Assembly (NCBI RefSeq): GCF_040276065.1
Contig: NZ_JBELOI010000010.1
Span: 99,250-163,249 of the forward strand
Reading direction: 5' to 3'
DNA: 64,000 nucleotides
Origin: Castellaniella sp040276065
GTDB lineage: Bacteria; Pseudomonadota; Gammaproteobacteria; Burkholderiales; Burkholderiaceae_B
Part shown: in pieces, positions 51,472 through 60,037 of the stretch
Position numbering within the stretch: the stretch's first letter is position 1
Layout of the letters: every line of letters starts with the position of its first letter
Position numbers and translations under genes: made by a program
The notes under the pieces: generated by a model
The model's database searches: none
What the model was told of the DNA's origin: nothing
What the model saw: the letters and a program-made list of their open reading frames with translations, nothing else

Positions 51472-52344
51472 ATGGCATCGAAACTCGCGGAAATCGGACA
51501 GCGCCTGCACGCCTACCGCATCGGCGCGGGGCTCAGCGCCAATGACGTCGCCGACAGGCTCAGCGTATCGCGGGCCACAGTCTACCGGCTCGAGAGCCAC
51601 GGCATCGACCGGATCGGGCTGCTCGAAAGGGTCGCCTCACTGCTGGGCGTCTCGCTCGAGACCCTCCTCGGCGTCGGCGTGGAATACATCGCATCCGCGG
51701 TGACCTACTTCGAGCGCCTGCGCCAGCTCGAGAGCGGATGCGCCCGCATCTTCGTCGCCTTCGCCCCCGTGTTCTCCTTGCTGACATCCGCAGAGTACGA
51801 CGAGGCGCTGCGCGCATCGCTGATGGAGCAATGCACCGGAGAGATCGCCGGCCGCCCAGGCCCGCAGATCGTGGGCGAGTTGATGGACATCCTGATGCGC
51901 CGCAAAGCGGCTTTCCAGCAGGCGGCGCCAAACGTGACCGTCGTGCTCTCAGCGGCCGACATCATGCAATATGCGCGCTTCGGAATGGCGGCCGCCGATT
52001 CCTCACAAACGGACCAGCGCGCCAAGCGCAGCGTCGCCGCCCGCGAACTCGAAGTCCTGGCCCGGCACATCGCCCACCCGCCGATCGGCATCCAGATCGG
52101 CATTCTGTTCGAGCCCCTGCCCAGCACGGGCTTCGCGCTGATCCGCAGGGACGGCCGGCAAGTCGTGGTGACCAGCCCCTTTCGCCTCGCGCCCCCTCTG
52201 AATATCCAGCGCGGCATCGCCATGATTTCCGAGGCGCCCGAGGCCGTCAAACTCTACTCGCGCCTGGCCTCCGACCTGTGGTCCGGCGCCACGACGGGCG
52301 CCGATGCCCGGGACTTCGTGCTGAGCCAGGCGCATCGGGCGTGA
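51472..52344 (+). CDS. XRE family transcriptional regulator
   Basis: 290 residues. The N-terminal helix-turn-helix spans residues about 6-62 (IGQRLHAYRIGAGLSANDVA ... LSVSRATVYRLESHG). The rest is a large domain without a recognised family, with FEPLPSTGFALIRRDGRQVV near residue 205, which may be the effector-binding part. An AAGGG SD lies seven bases before the ATG. It is divergent from the TRAP/AllB/MmgE operon, its likely target. It differs from the other TRAP systems here, which are next to GntR regulators. Confidence 0.87.
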   Translation: MASKLAEIGQRLHAYRIGAGLSANDVADRLSVSRATVYRLESHGIDRIGLLERVASLLGVSLETLLGVGVEYIASAVTYFERLRQLESGCARIFVAFAPVFSLLTSAEYDEALRASLMEQCTGEIAGRPGPQIVGELMDILMRRKAAFQQAAPNVTVVLSAADIMQYARFGMAAADSSQTDQRAKRSVAARELEVLARHIAHPPIGIQIGILFEPLPSTGFALIRRDGRQVVVTSPFRLAPPLNIQRGIAMISEAPEAVKLYSRLASDLWSGATTGADARDFVLSQAHRA

Positions 52345-52355
52345 ACTAGCGGATT

Positions 52356-54602
52356 TTATTTGTACGAGTAATAGTACTTGTACGAGGCCCCGTAGCCGAT
52401 GCGGCCGCCGCGCACGCCGTTGAAGATCGCGCCCTTGACGGGGTCGCCGACGCCCGAGTGGCGCAGCTTGGCCAGGGCGTCGCGGACCTCGCCGACGGTG
52501 CTGTATTCGGCGCGCGCGACGATGAAGGCGGCCGAGGCGTGGCGCATGACGGCCAGCACGTCCGCCACGGGCAGGATGGGCGGGGTATCCAGCACGATGA
52601 GGTCGTGCGTGCGGCCCAGGGCGTCCAGCAGTTCCGCGAAACGGGGGCTCAGCAGCAATTCGCCCGGATTGGGCGGCACGACGCCGGCGGGCAGGACGGA
52701 CAGGCCCTCGACCGGCCCCTTGCGCAGCAGGTCCTCGAGGGGCGCGGTGCCCGCCAGCACCGAGGACAGGCCCGGGGCCTTGCGGTCATAGCCAAAGGAC
52801 TCGTGCAGGCGCGGGCGGCGCATGTCGGTGTCCAGCAGGGCGACGCGCTGGCCGGCGCCGGCCAGCAGCACGGCAAAGTTCGAGGCGACGAAGCTCTTGC
52901 CCACGCCGCTGGTGGCGCCGGTGATGGCCACGACCTTGCCCGGCGCACCCATCATGGCAAAGGTCAGGCCGGTGCGCAGCGACCGCAGGGCCTCGACGGC
53001 GGGGTCCTCGGGGTGGGTGACGGCCAGCAGGACGCGCAAGGCGCGGCGGCGGCGCCCGGGGCGACCGCCGCGCTTGACGCCGCCGCGGCCGTCGGATTCC
53101 GGCACGGTGACGTAGGTGGACAGGCCGGTGGCCTGCTCGATCTGCTCGGAACGCTGGATTGCCGGCCGCATGAAGTGCGCGAGGAACGCCATCAGCAGGC
53201 CCAGCATGGCGCCCAGGGCGGCGGCGATGGCGACCACCAGCATCCGGCGCGGCTCGACCGGCTTGTCGTTGCGCACGGCGTAGTCGATGATGCGCACATT
53301 GCCGATGGTGCCGGCCTCGGCCACGCGCAGTTCCTGCGCATTGTTCAGCAGGGAAATGTACAGCGCGGTGTTCACGCGCGCATCGCGCTCGAAGGGCAGC
53401 AGCTCGCGCTGGGCCTTGGGCAGGCGATTGATGGTCTTGTCCAGGTCGGCGATGGCCTTGTCGACGGCGGCCAATTGGTTGCCCAGGGCCTTGACCTCGG
53501 GATGCTCGGGCTTGAAGCGCTGCAGCAGCTCGTCGCGCTTGAGGCGCAGCTCCAGGCGGCTGTTTTCCAGTTTGATCGCCTGTTCCAGCAGGCCCTCGGC
53601 CTCTTTGTCCACGGCGATGGTGCTGCTGCGCGAGCGGTATTGCGACAGGGCGTCCTCGGCCGCATCCACGTTGCGCTTCAGTTCTGGCAGCTGCTGTTCC
53701 AGGAATTTCAGGCTGCTGCGCGCCTCGGCGCTGCGCCGCTCTACATTCTGGGCCAGATAGGCGCGCGCAATGGCGTTGACCATCTCCGTGGCAAAGGCCA
53801 CGTCGCGGTCCTTGAAACTCATGCGGATGATGTTGCTCTGCTTGCCCGCCTCGGACACGCTCAGCGCCTTGCGCAAGTCCTCGACCGCCTGGATGGGGGA
53901 CTTCTCGATCACCTCAAAGCGCGTGCCGGGGCGCCCGGCCAGGTCCTTGACCGCCACCGAGGCATCCTCGCCGGCGATCTGGAACTGGACGCGCTCGCCG
54001 ACCACACCGGCAGCCAGTTCCTGACCATCGCCATCCAGCAGCACATAGCCGGCGTCGGTGGCCTCCAGCACGAATGCCTCGCCCCATTGGCGGCGCGGCA
54101 GGTCGAGTTCGGCGAACACCAGCCGTTCGCCGCCCCAGGCGTAACCGTCCAGGCCCCACAGGGGCTCGGCCAGACCCTTGGACTCGCGTTCGTGGCGGCG
54201 CGCGAACCAGCCGCCGATCAGGGGAAAGCGGCTGTCGACCTCGACCTCGACATTGCCCTGGGTGGCGCGGATGGCCTTCATCAGGACCTCGCGCGAGCGC
54301 AGGATTTCCAGTTCGCCGGCGACGGAGCTTTGCTGCATGCCGATGAATTCGGACAACTGCGACAGGCCGCTGAGGGCGGATCCCTTTTGATCCTCGACCT
54401 GGATCAGGGCGTCGGCCTGATAGACCGGCCGCGCCAGCAACGCGTAGGCCACCCCGGCGACCAGGACCACGACGAACACGCCCAGGATCAGCCAGACGCG
54501 CTGCGCCAGCACATTCAGCAATTCACCGAGGCTGATCTCGTCCTCGTCCGCCAGGCCGCCCGCCTGGATGGCCTGGTTCCCTTGTCCTGATTGTTCCATC
54601 AT
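52356..54602 (-). CDS. wzc: Polysaccharide co-polymerase / tyrosine autokinase (Wzc)
   Basis: 748 residues. A Wzz domain at the N-terminus starts with a membrane helix (VWLILGVFVVVLVAGVAYAL); a second helix lies near residue 460 (MLVVAIAAALGAMLGLLMAF). Coiled-coil segments lie between. The cytoplasmic kinase has Walker A (GATSGVGKSF), Walker A' (VALLDTDMRRP) and Walker B (LIVLDTPP). The C-terminus YGASYKYYYSYK holds six Tyr in twelve residues, the autophosphorylation cluster. It controls chain length and export of capsular or exopolysaccharide together with Wza and Wzb. ATG 54602 or 54599; no strong SD. Confidence 0.95.
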   Translation of the reverse strand: MMEQSGQGNQAIQAGGLADEDEISLGELLNVLAQRVWLILGVFVVVLVAGVAYALLARPVYQADALIQVEDQKGSALSGLSQLSEFIGMQQSSVAGELEILRSREVLMKAIRATQGNVEVEVDSRFPLIGGWFARRHERESKGLAEPLWGLDGYAWGGERLVFAELDLPRRQWGEAFVLEATDAGYVLLDGDGQELAAGVVGERVQFQIAGEDASVAVKDLAGRPGTRFEVIEKSPIQAVEDLRKALSVSEAGKQSNIIRMSFKDRDVAFATEMVNAIARAYLAQNVERRSAEARSSLKFLEQQLPELKRNVDAAEDALSQYRSRSSTIAVDKEAEGLLEQAIKLENSRLELRLKRDELLQRFKPEHPEVKALGNQLAAVDKAIADLDKTINRLPKAQRELLPFERDARVNTALYISLLNNAQELRVAEAGTIGNVRIIDYAVRNDKPVEPRRMLVVAIAAALGAMLGLLMAFLAHFMRPAIQRSEQIEQATGLSTYVTVPESDGRGGVKRGGRPGRRRRALRVLLAVTHPEDPAVEALRSLRTGLTFAMMGAPGKVVAITGATSGVGKSFVASNFAVLLAGAGQRVALLDTDMRRPRLHESFGYDRKAPGLSSVLAGTAPLEDLLRKGPVEGLSVLPAGVVPPNPGELLLSPRFAELLDALGRTHDLIVLDTPPILPVADVLAVMRHASAAFIVARAEYSTVGEVRDALAKLRHSGVGDPVKGAIFNGVRGGRIGYGASYKYYYSYK

Positions 54603-54635
54603 TGTTCGATTGTCTTTTCTGGTTTGAAGCACCGA

Positions 54636-55790
54636 TCAATCGGCGATGGTGCGCACGTTGGCCGCACCGCCCACCGTGGGCAGCAGCTGGTTGATCACCC
54701 GCGACCAGCGGGTCACCGAGGCCGCATCCACGAACACCACGTCGCGCGCCTGCAGGTCAAATCGATCGGCCAGGACCAGGGCGTCCGGGGCGTTGGCGTT
54801 CAGGTGCCAGACCTGCGGCCGACCGCTGTCGGCGGCGCGCATTACATAGACCTGGCCGCCGTTGGCCGTCACCGGATTCAGGCCGCCCGCGTCGCTCAAG
54901 GCCTCGGACAGCGTGTATTCACCATACGGCAATAATACAGACTGCGGCTTGGCGACCTCGCCCAGAACAAAGACCTTGTTGTACCGCTGTTCCGGCACAT
55001 TGAGGACGTCGCCATCACGCAGCAAGAGGTTTTGCGACAGGTCGCCGTCGTGATACAGGGCGTACAGATCAATGCGGCGCGCCACGCCGTCGCGCGTCAG
55101 GATGGCCTCGCGCTGGTCGGCCTTTTCCGTCAGGCCGCCGGCCTTGGTCACCAGGTCGGTCACGCGCAGAGGCACATCGCTGATCGCCTGCGGGCCGGGC
55201 TTGTCGAATTCGCCCACGGCAAAGGCCTTGCGGCCGCGATACTGCAGCACCGACACGTCCACCTGGGGCTCGGTCAGGTATTCCGTCAGCCGCGAGGCCA
55301 GCTCGCGGCGGATCTCGTCGACCGAACGTCCCGCCGCGCGCACGCGGCCGGCGTAGGGATAAAAGAAATAGCCGTCGTCCTTGACCGTGCGGCCCGCCAG
55401 GTCGGTGGACAGCTGGCCCGCCGGATTATTCAATTCCGGGTGGTTCCACACGGTGATGTTCAGCACGTCCTGCGGCGCCACCAGATAACGGTAATGGCCG
55501 GTTTGCGGCGCCTGGGCGCGGCGCGCATCGCGGCGGGCGTCCTCCAGTTCGCGCGCGGCGTCGCGCTCGGCCCGCAGGCGGTGCACGGTTTCAGGCGTGA
55601 TGGTGTGGATGTCGACCCGAGCGGTGACGCTTTCGTCCAGCGCGCCGCTGCTGGTCGGGCGCTCCCCCTGGACCCCCATGTACATGCCCGTGCAGGCCCC
55701 CAGCGCCAGCAACACGGGCGCCAGCAGCGCCAGGCGCGCGCCGCGGCGCAATGCGTCCCCGATCCAGGTCTCAGCAAGAACAGCTTTCAT
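54636..55790 (-). CDS. wza: Polysaccharide export lipoprotein (Wza)
   Basis: 384 residues. A lipoprotein signal ends at the lipobox LGAC (Cys about 33). Poly_export and SLBB domains follow: HYRYLVAPQDVLNITVWNHP near residue 100 and three SLBB repeats to the C-terminus (KAFAVGEFDKPGPQ, NKVFVLGEVAKPQSV). It forms the outer membrane export channel, partnered by Wzc, whose gene follows after 33 bp. Confidence 0.94.
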   Translation of the reverse strand: MKAVLAETWIGDALRRGARLALLAPVLLALGACTGMYMGVQGERPTSSGALDESVTARVDIHTITPETVHRLRAERDAARELEDARRDARRAQAPQTGHYRYLVAPQDVLNITVWNHPELNNPAGQLSTDLAGRTVKDDGYFFYPYAGRVRAAGRSVDEIRRELASRLTEYLTEPQVDVSVLQYRGRKAFAVGEFDKPGPQAISDVPLRVTDLVTKAGGLTEKADQREAILTRDGVARRIDLYALYHDGDLSQNLLLRDGDVLNVPEQRYNKVFVLGEVAKPQSVLLPYGEYTLSEALSDAGGLNPVTANGGQVYVMRAADSGRPQVWHLNANAPDALVLADRFDLQARDVVFVDAASVTRWSRVINQLLPTVGGAANVRTIAD

Positions 55791-55849
55791 ATCGGCCTTC
55801 GCCTCTTTTTATGGATTTGCAAGCGGGTTTGCAAACATTACGCGCGCCA

Positions 55850-56332
55850 TCAGGCCGGCCTCGCCGCCAGCATGCCGGCACGCAACAAGTGATCGATCCA
55901 GTCCTCGCAGGCCTCGGCCATCACCGGCCACTGGGCCAGGAAGACCTCCTCGGGTTCGTGCAGGGGATCGGGGATCTGAAGCTGGTCCCGCCAATGCCCC
56001 AGCAGGAAGGTCTTGCCGCCCGCGGCGGGATAGCGCTGCTGGACCTGGTGACGATGGCCCGTGTCCATCACCAACACCACCGACGCCAGGCGCAAGTCTA
56101 CCTGATTCACCTGGGCGGCGCGCTTGGCCGGGTCGATCGGCACCCCGAAATGCCGCGCCGTCGCCACCGCAAACGCATGCGGTTCGCGCCCCACCGGCGC
56201 GGCCAGGCCGCGCGACAGCACCTCGGCCGCCAGGCCGCGCGCCGCCAGGCGATCACGCATCAAGGCCTCGGCCATGGGGCTGCGGCACATATTGCCGGTG
56301 CACAGGATGAGGATCACGGGATCTACGGACAT
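55850..56332 (-). CDS. wzb: Low molecular weight protein-tyrosine phosphatase (Wzb)
   Basis: 160 residues. The P-loop ILCTGNMCRSPMAEAL at the N-terminus has the C-x5-R-S catalytic motif, and the acid loop IPDPLHEPEE supplies the Asp. It dephosphorylates the Wzc tyrosine cluster. ATG 56332 is used, with ATG 56341 (three extra residues) possible; the start overlaps the upstream MORN gene by about 10 bp. The helix-rich end (AGMLAARPA) is normal. Confidence 0.93.
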   Translation of the reverse strand: MSVDPVILILCTGNMCRSPMAEALMRDRLAARGLAAEVLSRGLAAPVGREPHAFAVATARHFGVPIDPAKRAAQVNQVDLRLASVVLVMDTGHRHQVQQRYPAAGGKTFLLGHWRDQLQIPDPLHEPEEVFLAQWPVMAEACEDWIDHLLRAGMLAARPA

Positions 56333-57081
56333 GGCAGCCATTCCGTCAGGATCTCCCAGCGCGGATTCAGGCCGGGATCGGGCGAACGCGCCAGAACGTC
56401 CGGGGAGTCGATGCGCACCAGCAGGCGGTCCGACACGGCATCCAGCACCTCGCCGCGGGCGATGCGGTCCGGCCCGGCGCCCTGCGTCGTCACGGAGCAC
56501 ACCCGCGCGCCCACGCGGCCGATGACCGGCGCCAGGACCTCCAGGGCCTGCTTGCGCCGCGTCACCGTGGTCGTGCCCACGGTGTCGGTCGCCCCGTCGA
56601 CCCAATCCGCCTCGAAGCGATCCCCGGAGGGATAAAAAATGTACACGCCGTGGCCGTGCTGCTGATCGGCGCGCCAGCCGCCCTGGTACACGTCGCCGCG
56701 CCAGGGGGAGTGCGGGCCGTACTCATAGCGGCCCTCGCCCTCGCGGCGGTCGGCGCGCCAGCCGCCGGCATAGGCATCGCCATTGGGATAGATCTTGACC
56801 CCATGGCCGGTTTTCATGCCGGCCTGGAAATCGCCGCGATACCAGGCCCCGTGGGCGCCGCGCGCCACGCCCTGCCCTTGCGCCAGGCCCTCGGCACAGC
56901 CGCCGGTGTAGGACAGCTGCAGCTCCGGATCCAGGACCCGGCAGGCCGCATGCTGGTGGCCGGCCCCGCCCCCCGTATGCGCGGCCGCCACGGTGTCCGA
57001 CGCCACGGCTGCGGACCCCACCGCCGCGCCGGCCAGCAGGCCCGCGGCCAGCGCCGCACGCACCGCGATCATGCACCTCAT
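56323..57081 (-). CDS. Periplasmic MORN-repeat protein
   Basis: 252 residues with a signal peptide (MIAVRAALAAGLLAGAAVGS). From residue 60 about four MORN repeats follow (GAWYRGDFQAGMKTGHGVKI, GDAYAGGWRADRREGEGRYE, GDVYQGGWRADQQHGHGVYI). The C-terminal 90 residues (QALEVLAPVIGRVGARVCSV ...) form an unassigned domain. It overlaps yjbH by 4 bp and wzb by about 10 bp, so it belongs to the exopolysaccharide operon. MORN proteins are not standard parts of such operons; a scaffold or polysaccharide-contact role is a guess. Confidence 0.8.
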   Translation of the reverse strand: MRCMIAVRAALAAGLLAGAAVGSAAVASDTVAAAHTGGGAGHQHAACRVLDPELQLSYTGGCAEGLAQGQGVARGAHGAWYRGDFQAGMKTGHGVKIYPNGDAYAGGWRADRREGEGRYEYGPHSPWRGDVYQGGWRADQQHGHGVYIFYPSGDRFEADWVDGATDTVGTTTVTRRKQALEVLAPVIGRVGARVCSVTTQGAGPDRIARGEVLDAVSDRLLVRIDSPDVLARSPDPGLNPRWEILTEWLPCP

Positions 57082-59282
57082 GGCCCGTCCTCGGTGGGAA
57101 TGTCGCCGAACCCGCGCAGGCCATCGCCATCCAGGGCATTGTCCAGCCAGCCGTGCTCGGCCATGTCGTACAGATCGGTGGGCGAGGCCACCATCTGGCC
57201 CACGTCGCGGTTCCAGGGCGCCAGCGAAAAGAAGGTCGTGCCCCCAGTGTCGCGTGTCAACAATGGCCCCAGCGGGATGCGCACGAACAGCCCCTTGTCG
57301 AAATAGGGGTTGCCCGGCGACCCGGGGCTGGTCTCGTCCTTGCCGTTGGTGCGGGTGTACCACAGGCCGAACTCGATGCCGGAACGGAAAGTGCGTTTCA
57401 ATTCGAAGCGCGCGCCCAAATCGCCCGCCAGGAAACGCCCGGCGCGCACCGTGGCCGTGGCCCCCTCGATCCAGGGCAGGCGGTAATGGGCCGACCCGAT
57501 GATGGTGTGCGTCTTGTAGTCCAGGAATCCGGTGCCCTTGTAGTCGCGCTGGCGCAGCACGTCCACCGCCGCGTCGAAGGCCCAGCGCCCGCCCGGCGCC
57601 AGGTACAGGGCCTGGCCGCCCGCGCCGGCGAACATCTCCTCATACAGGCCGGCGGAGGCGCGCAGGTAGACCCGCTCGGCCGGCTGCCAGAACTTGTTGA
57701 TCAGCAGGCGATCCAGCTTGACCTTGGCCGCCTTGCGATATTCCGCCAGGTCGGAACGCACGTGCGGCAGTTCCGAATTCGAGGGCTGGGTGATGTCGCT
57801 GATGTTCTCCAGCACCGAGGCCTGCACCGCCCCGGCCAGCCACAGGCCGCGCGCCAGGTTCAGGTTGGCCGAGGCCCGCATGCCGATGTCGTACTTGAAG
57901 GCGCCGCTGGGGTCGTTCAGGATCGTGCGGAAGGTCGGTGCCACCCCGAACGAGGACTGGCGGTGGGACTCGACACTGAAGCGCGCCATGCCCCAGTTCC
58001 ATTCCGTGCCGCCGCCCGCGCCTTCCAGCGCGATGGCATCCAGCACGGCATCGATGTCGTTGGCGCGGCTGGCCGCCGTGCGCCCGGCCGGATCCGCATA
58101 CGACAGCGTCACCGACTGCGCCAGGTCGGACCGCGTGGCCGTCCCGGCGAAATAGCGCTGCAGGGTCGCCACGTCAAAGAACGTCCAGGTCATGCCGGCC
58201 ACGCCGTTGACCTCCCAGGTGATCTCGAGGGTGTGCGTCTCCAGCGGCGCATAGGCCATGGCCAGGCGCGCCGTGCGCCCCACCGCGCGCGAGGGATAGC
58301 GATAGCGGCCGGCCGACACCGACAGCGACATCACCCCGTCCACCCAGGCCATGCGCACACTGCGCAAGCCCTCGGCCTGCAGGGCCGCCAGCAGGGCCTG
58401 GCGATAGCCGCGATCGTCGCGCCACATGCGGGCGGTCGGACGCGCCTCGGCGCTGTACCAGGCGCCGCCCGCAAACGGCCCGACCTCGTCGACCTTGGGG
58501 ATGAATTCGCGCTGCTGCAGGGGGATGGCCAGAGACACATTGACCGAATTGCCGTGCCGCTGGCGCGCCAACTGCAGGTTAAGGGGCCCCCAGGCATATT
58601 CCAGGGCCACGTTGAACTGCCCGGGTTTGCGCTGGTCCACGCCGGTCTGGGATGCGCCCTGGTCCTTGCGATAATCCGTGCGGTCGTATTCCGCCACCAG
58701 CGCCCAGGACGGCAGCGCGGCGGGCCGGAACCGCAGGCCCCCATACAGGCCATCGATGCGGTGGCGGCCATAGCCGATGGTCGCCTCGGCCTCGCCCAGG
58801 GATCCCAGGCCGAAGCGTTTCGACACCGCGATGAATTCACTGCGAAAGATGCGCGTGCCCTGGATGTCGTCCATGCCCACGGCCACGTCCGGCAGCCAGT
58901 CCAGGCCAAAGGCGCCCTCGCGCAGAATGCGCAGCTTGAACCCCGCAGCCTTGTCCTTGTAGTCGCCGTAGTCCGTGGTCGGGCTGGAAAACCCCTCGAC
59001 GCCCGAAATCCGTGTATACCGTCCGCTGATTTCCAGGTCCGGCAGGAACTGCAGGGTGCTGTAGGTGGTGGCGTAGGGTTTGTCGTAGCTGTAGCCGACG
59101 AACCAGGTGCCCTCGGCCTCGGCGCGCGCCGTGGGCATGTTGACGAGGCCCGTCAGGCCGATGGAAGTGGGGGTATCCGCCCGCGCGATGCCGGGGACCG
59201 CCATCCCGGCACCCAATACCGCCGTCGCACACAAGGACAGCCATCGGGCGGACGCCAATCCGCCCAGGATCACACCCAGCAT
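57078..59282 (-). CDS. YjbH-like exopolysaccharide outer membrane protein
   Basis: 734 residues, with a hydrophobic signal peptide (LSLCATAVLGAGMAVPGIAR) and a beta-rich body. TPTSIGLTGLVNMPTARAEA, then YSYDKPYATTYSTLQFLPDL and ISGRYTRISG are the opening strands of YjbH/GfcD proteins, which form outer membrane porin-like barrels required for some exopolysaccharides. The C-terminal part contains FELKRTFRSGIEFGLWYTRT and ends in DGLRGFGDIPTEDGP. The length of about 700 residues is the family norm. A yjbE-like gene precedes it. Confidence 0.88.
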   Translation of the reverse strand: MLGVILGGLASARWLSLCATAVLGAGMAVPGIARADTPTSIGLTGLVNMPTARAEAEGTWFVGYSYDKPYATTYSTLQFLPDLEISGRYTRISGVEGFSSPTTDYGDYKDKAAGFKLRILREGAFGLDWLPDVAVGMDDIQGTRIFRSEFIAVSKRFGLGSLGEAEATIGYGRHRIDGLYGGLRFRPAALPSWALVAEYDRTDYRKDQGASQTGVDQRKPGQFNVALEYAWGPLNLQLARQRHGNSVNVSLAIPLQQREFIPKVDEVGPFAGGAWYSAEARPTARMWRDDRGYRQALLAALQAEGLRSVRMAWVDGVMSLSVSAGRYRYPSRAVGRTARLAMAYAPLETHTLEITWEVNGVAGMTWTFFDVATLQRYFAGTATRSDLAQSVTLSYADPAGRTAASRANDIDAVLDAIALEGAGGGTEWNWGMARFSVESHRQSSFGVAPTFRTILNDPSGAFKYDIGMRASANLNLARGLWLAGAVQASVLENISDITQPSNSELPHVRSDLAEYRKAAKVKLDRLLINKFWQPAERVYLRASAGLYEEMFAGAGGQALYLAPGGRWAFDAAVDVLRQRDYKGTGFLDYKTHTIIGSAHYRLPWIEGATATVRAGRFLAGDLGARFELKRTFRSGIEFGLWYTRTNGKDETSPGSPGNPYFDKGLFVRIPLGPLLTRDTGGTTFFSLAPWNRDVGQMVASPTDLYDMAEHGWLDNALDGDGLRGFGDIPTEDGP

Positions 59283-59365
59283 GCCATCAGTCGGATTTCA
59301 GTGAATGGTGAAAAGCCACGCGCGCCATTGCGGCGCGCGGTCGAAAACAGGACGTCAGGACGCGA

Positions 59366-59728
59366 TCAGTGGTGGGACGTCGTCGAATGGCTGGGGGTCG
59401 TGCCGCTGCCGTCCGAGGAACCCGAGGAACTGGCCACCGCGGCCGCTACGCCGGCCGCCACCGCGACCCCGGCGGCGACCACGCCGACGGACAAACCCGC
59501 AATACCGCCCACGGCGGCGCCCCCCGCGGCGGCACCGGCACCTGCCGCGCCACCGGCGACACCCGCCGCGCTACCGGCACCGGTACCCGCCCCCGCGCCG
59601 GCAGCGCCCGCACCGGCGCCACCCGTACCGCCACTACCACCCGCGCCAGCACCGGCCGCGCCCTGGGCCGCCACGCCGGCGGAAAACGCCAGCGCCGCCA
59701 GCAGCAAAGAAATCTGTTTGAAATTCAT
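59366..59728 (-). CDS. YjbE-like Gly/Ala-rich secreted protein
   Basis: 120 residues. A signal peptide (MNFKQISLLLAALAFSAGVA then AQ) is followed by low-complexity Gly/Ala sequence and a polar end (SSSGSSDGSGTTPSHSTTSH). E. coli YjbE, first gene of the yjbEFGH exopolysaccharide operon, has the same plan, and here too the gene leads a yjbH-containing operon. YjbF and YjbG homologues are absent. Repeats at DNA level make an antisense reading open too, but the start, signal peptide and position favour this strand. Confidence 0.72.
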   Translation of the reverse strand: MNFKQISLLLAALAFSAGVAAQGAAGAGAGGSGGTGGAGAGAAGAGAGTGAGSAAGVAGGAAGAGAAAGGAAVGGIAGLSVGVVAAGVAVAAGVAAAVASSSGSSDGSGTTPSHSTTSHH

Positions 59729-60037
59729 GACTATCCCCTCGAAAACGCACCTCAGCTAAGTGCATTACACCTTGAAACCGGCACCCCAGTCAATCCGCTA
59801 GGCCATCCAGCAATCCCCGCAGCCACAGCGCAAGCCAATGTATGCAAAAAATACATCCATAAGGCCTATGAATTCATAATATGGATACTAGCCAAAGCGC
59901 GCAGGCCGCGCGTTGCCGCCATCCACATTTCGTAGCATACTGGCCGAAAGAATACTAACAATGGCCTATCTCGGGAAAATCGCTTTGGCTCTAAAGCCCG
60001 CCGGCGACTCAACAGCAGGACAAGAACAATCGCGCCC
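59729..60037. promoter_or_regulatory. Divergent promoter region of the exopolysaccharide locus
   Basis: About 310 bp, more AT-rich than the flanks. At 59838-59856 ATGTAT and ATACAT are inverted arms around GCAAAAA. No recognisable gene is seen. Confidence 0.45.

Noticed and set aside
52458..54590. Long plus-strand open frame opposite wzc
   Set aside because: The opposite strand encodes a complete Wzc with all kinase motifs; this frame has Gln/Gly/His-rich composition and no start context.
59380..59700. CRISPR-like or tandem DNA repeats
   Set aside because: The repeats are irregular GCC/GGC-type codons of a Gly/Ala-rich protein with no spacers.
57153..59759. Long plus-strand open frame (868 codons) opposite yjbH and the yjbE-like gene
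   Set aside because: Antisense to YjbH; low-complexity Arg/Pro/Ala end and no ribosome binding site.
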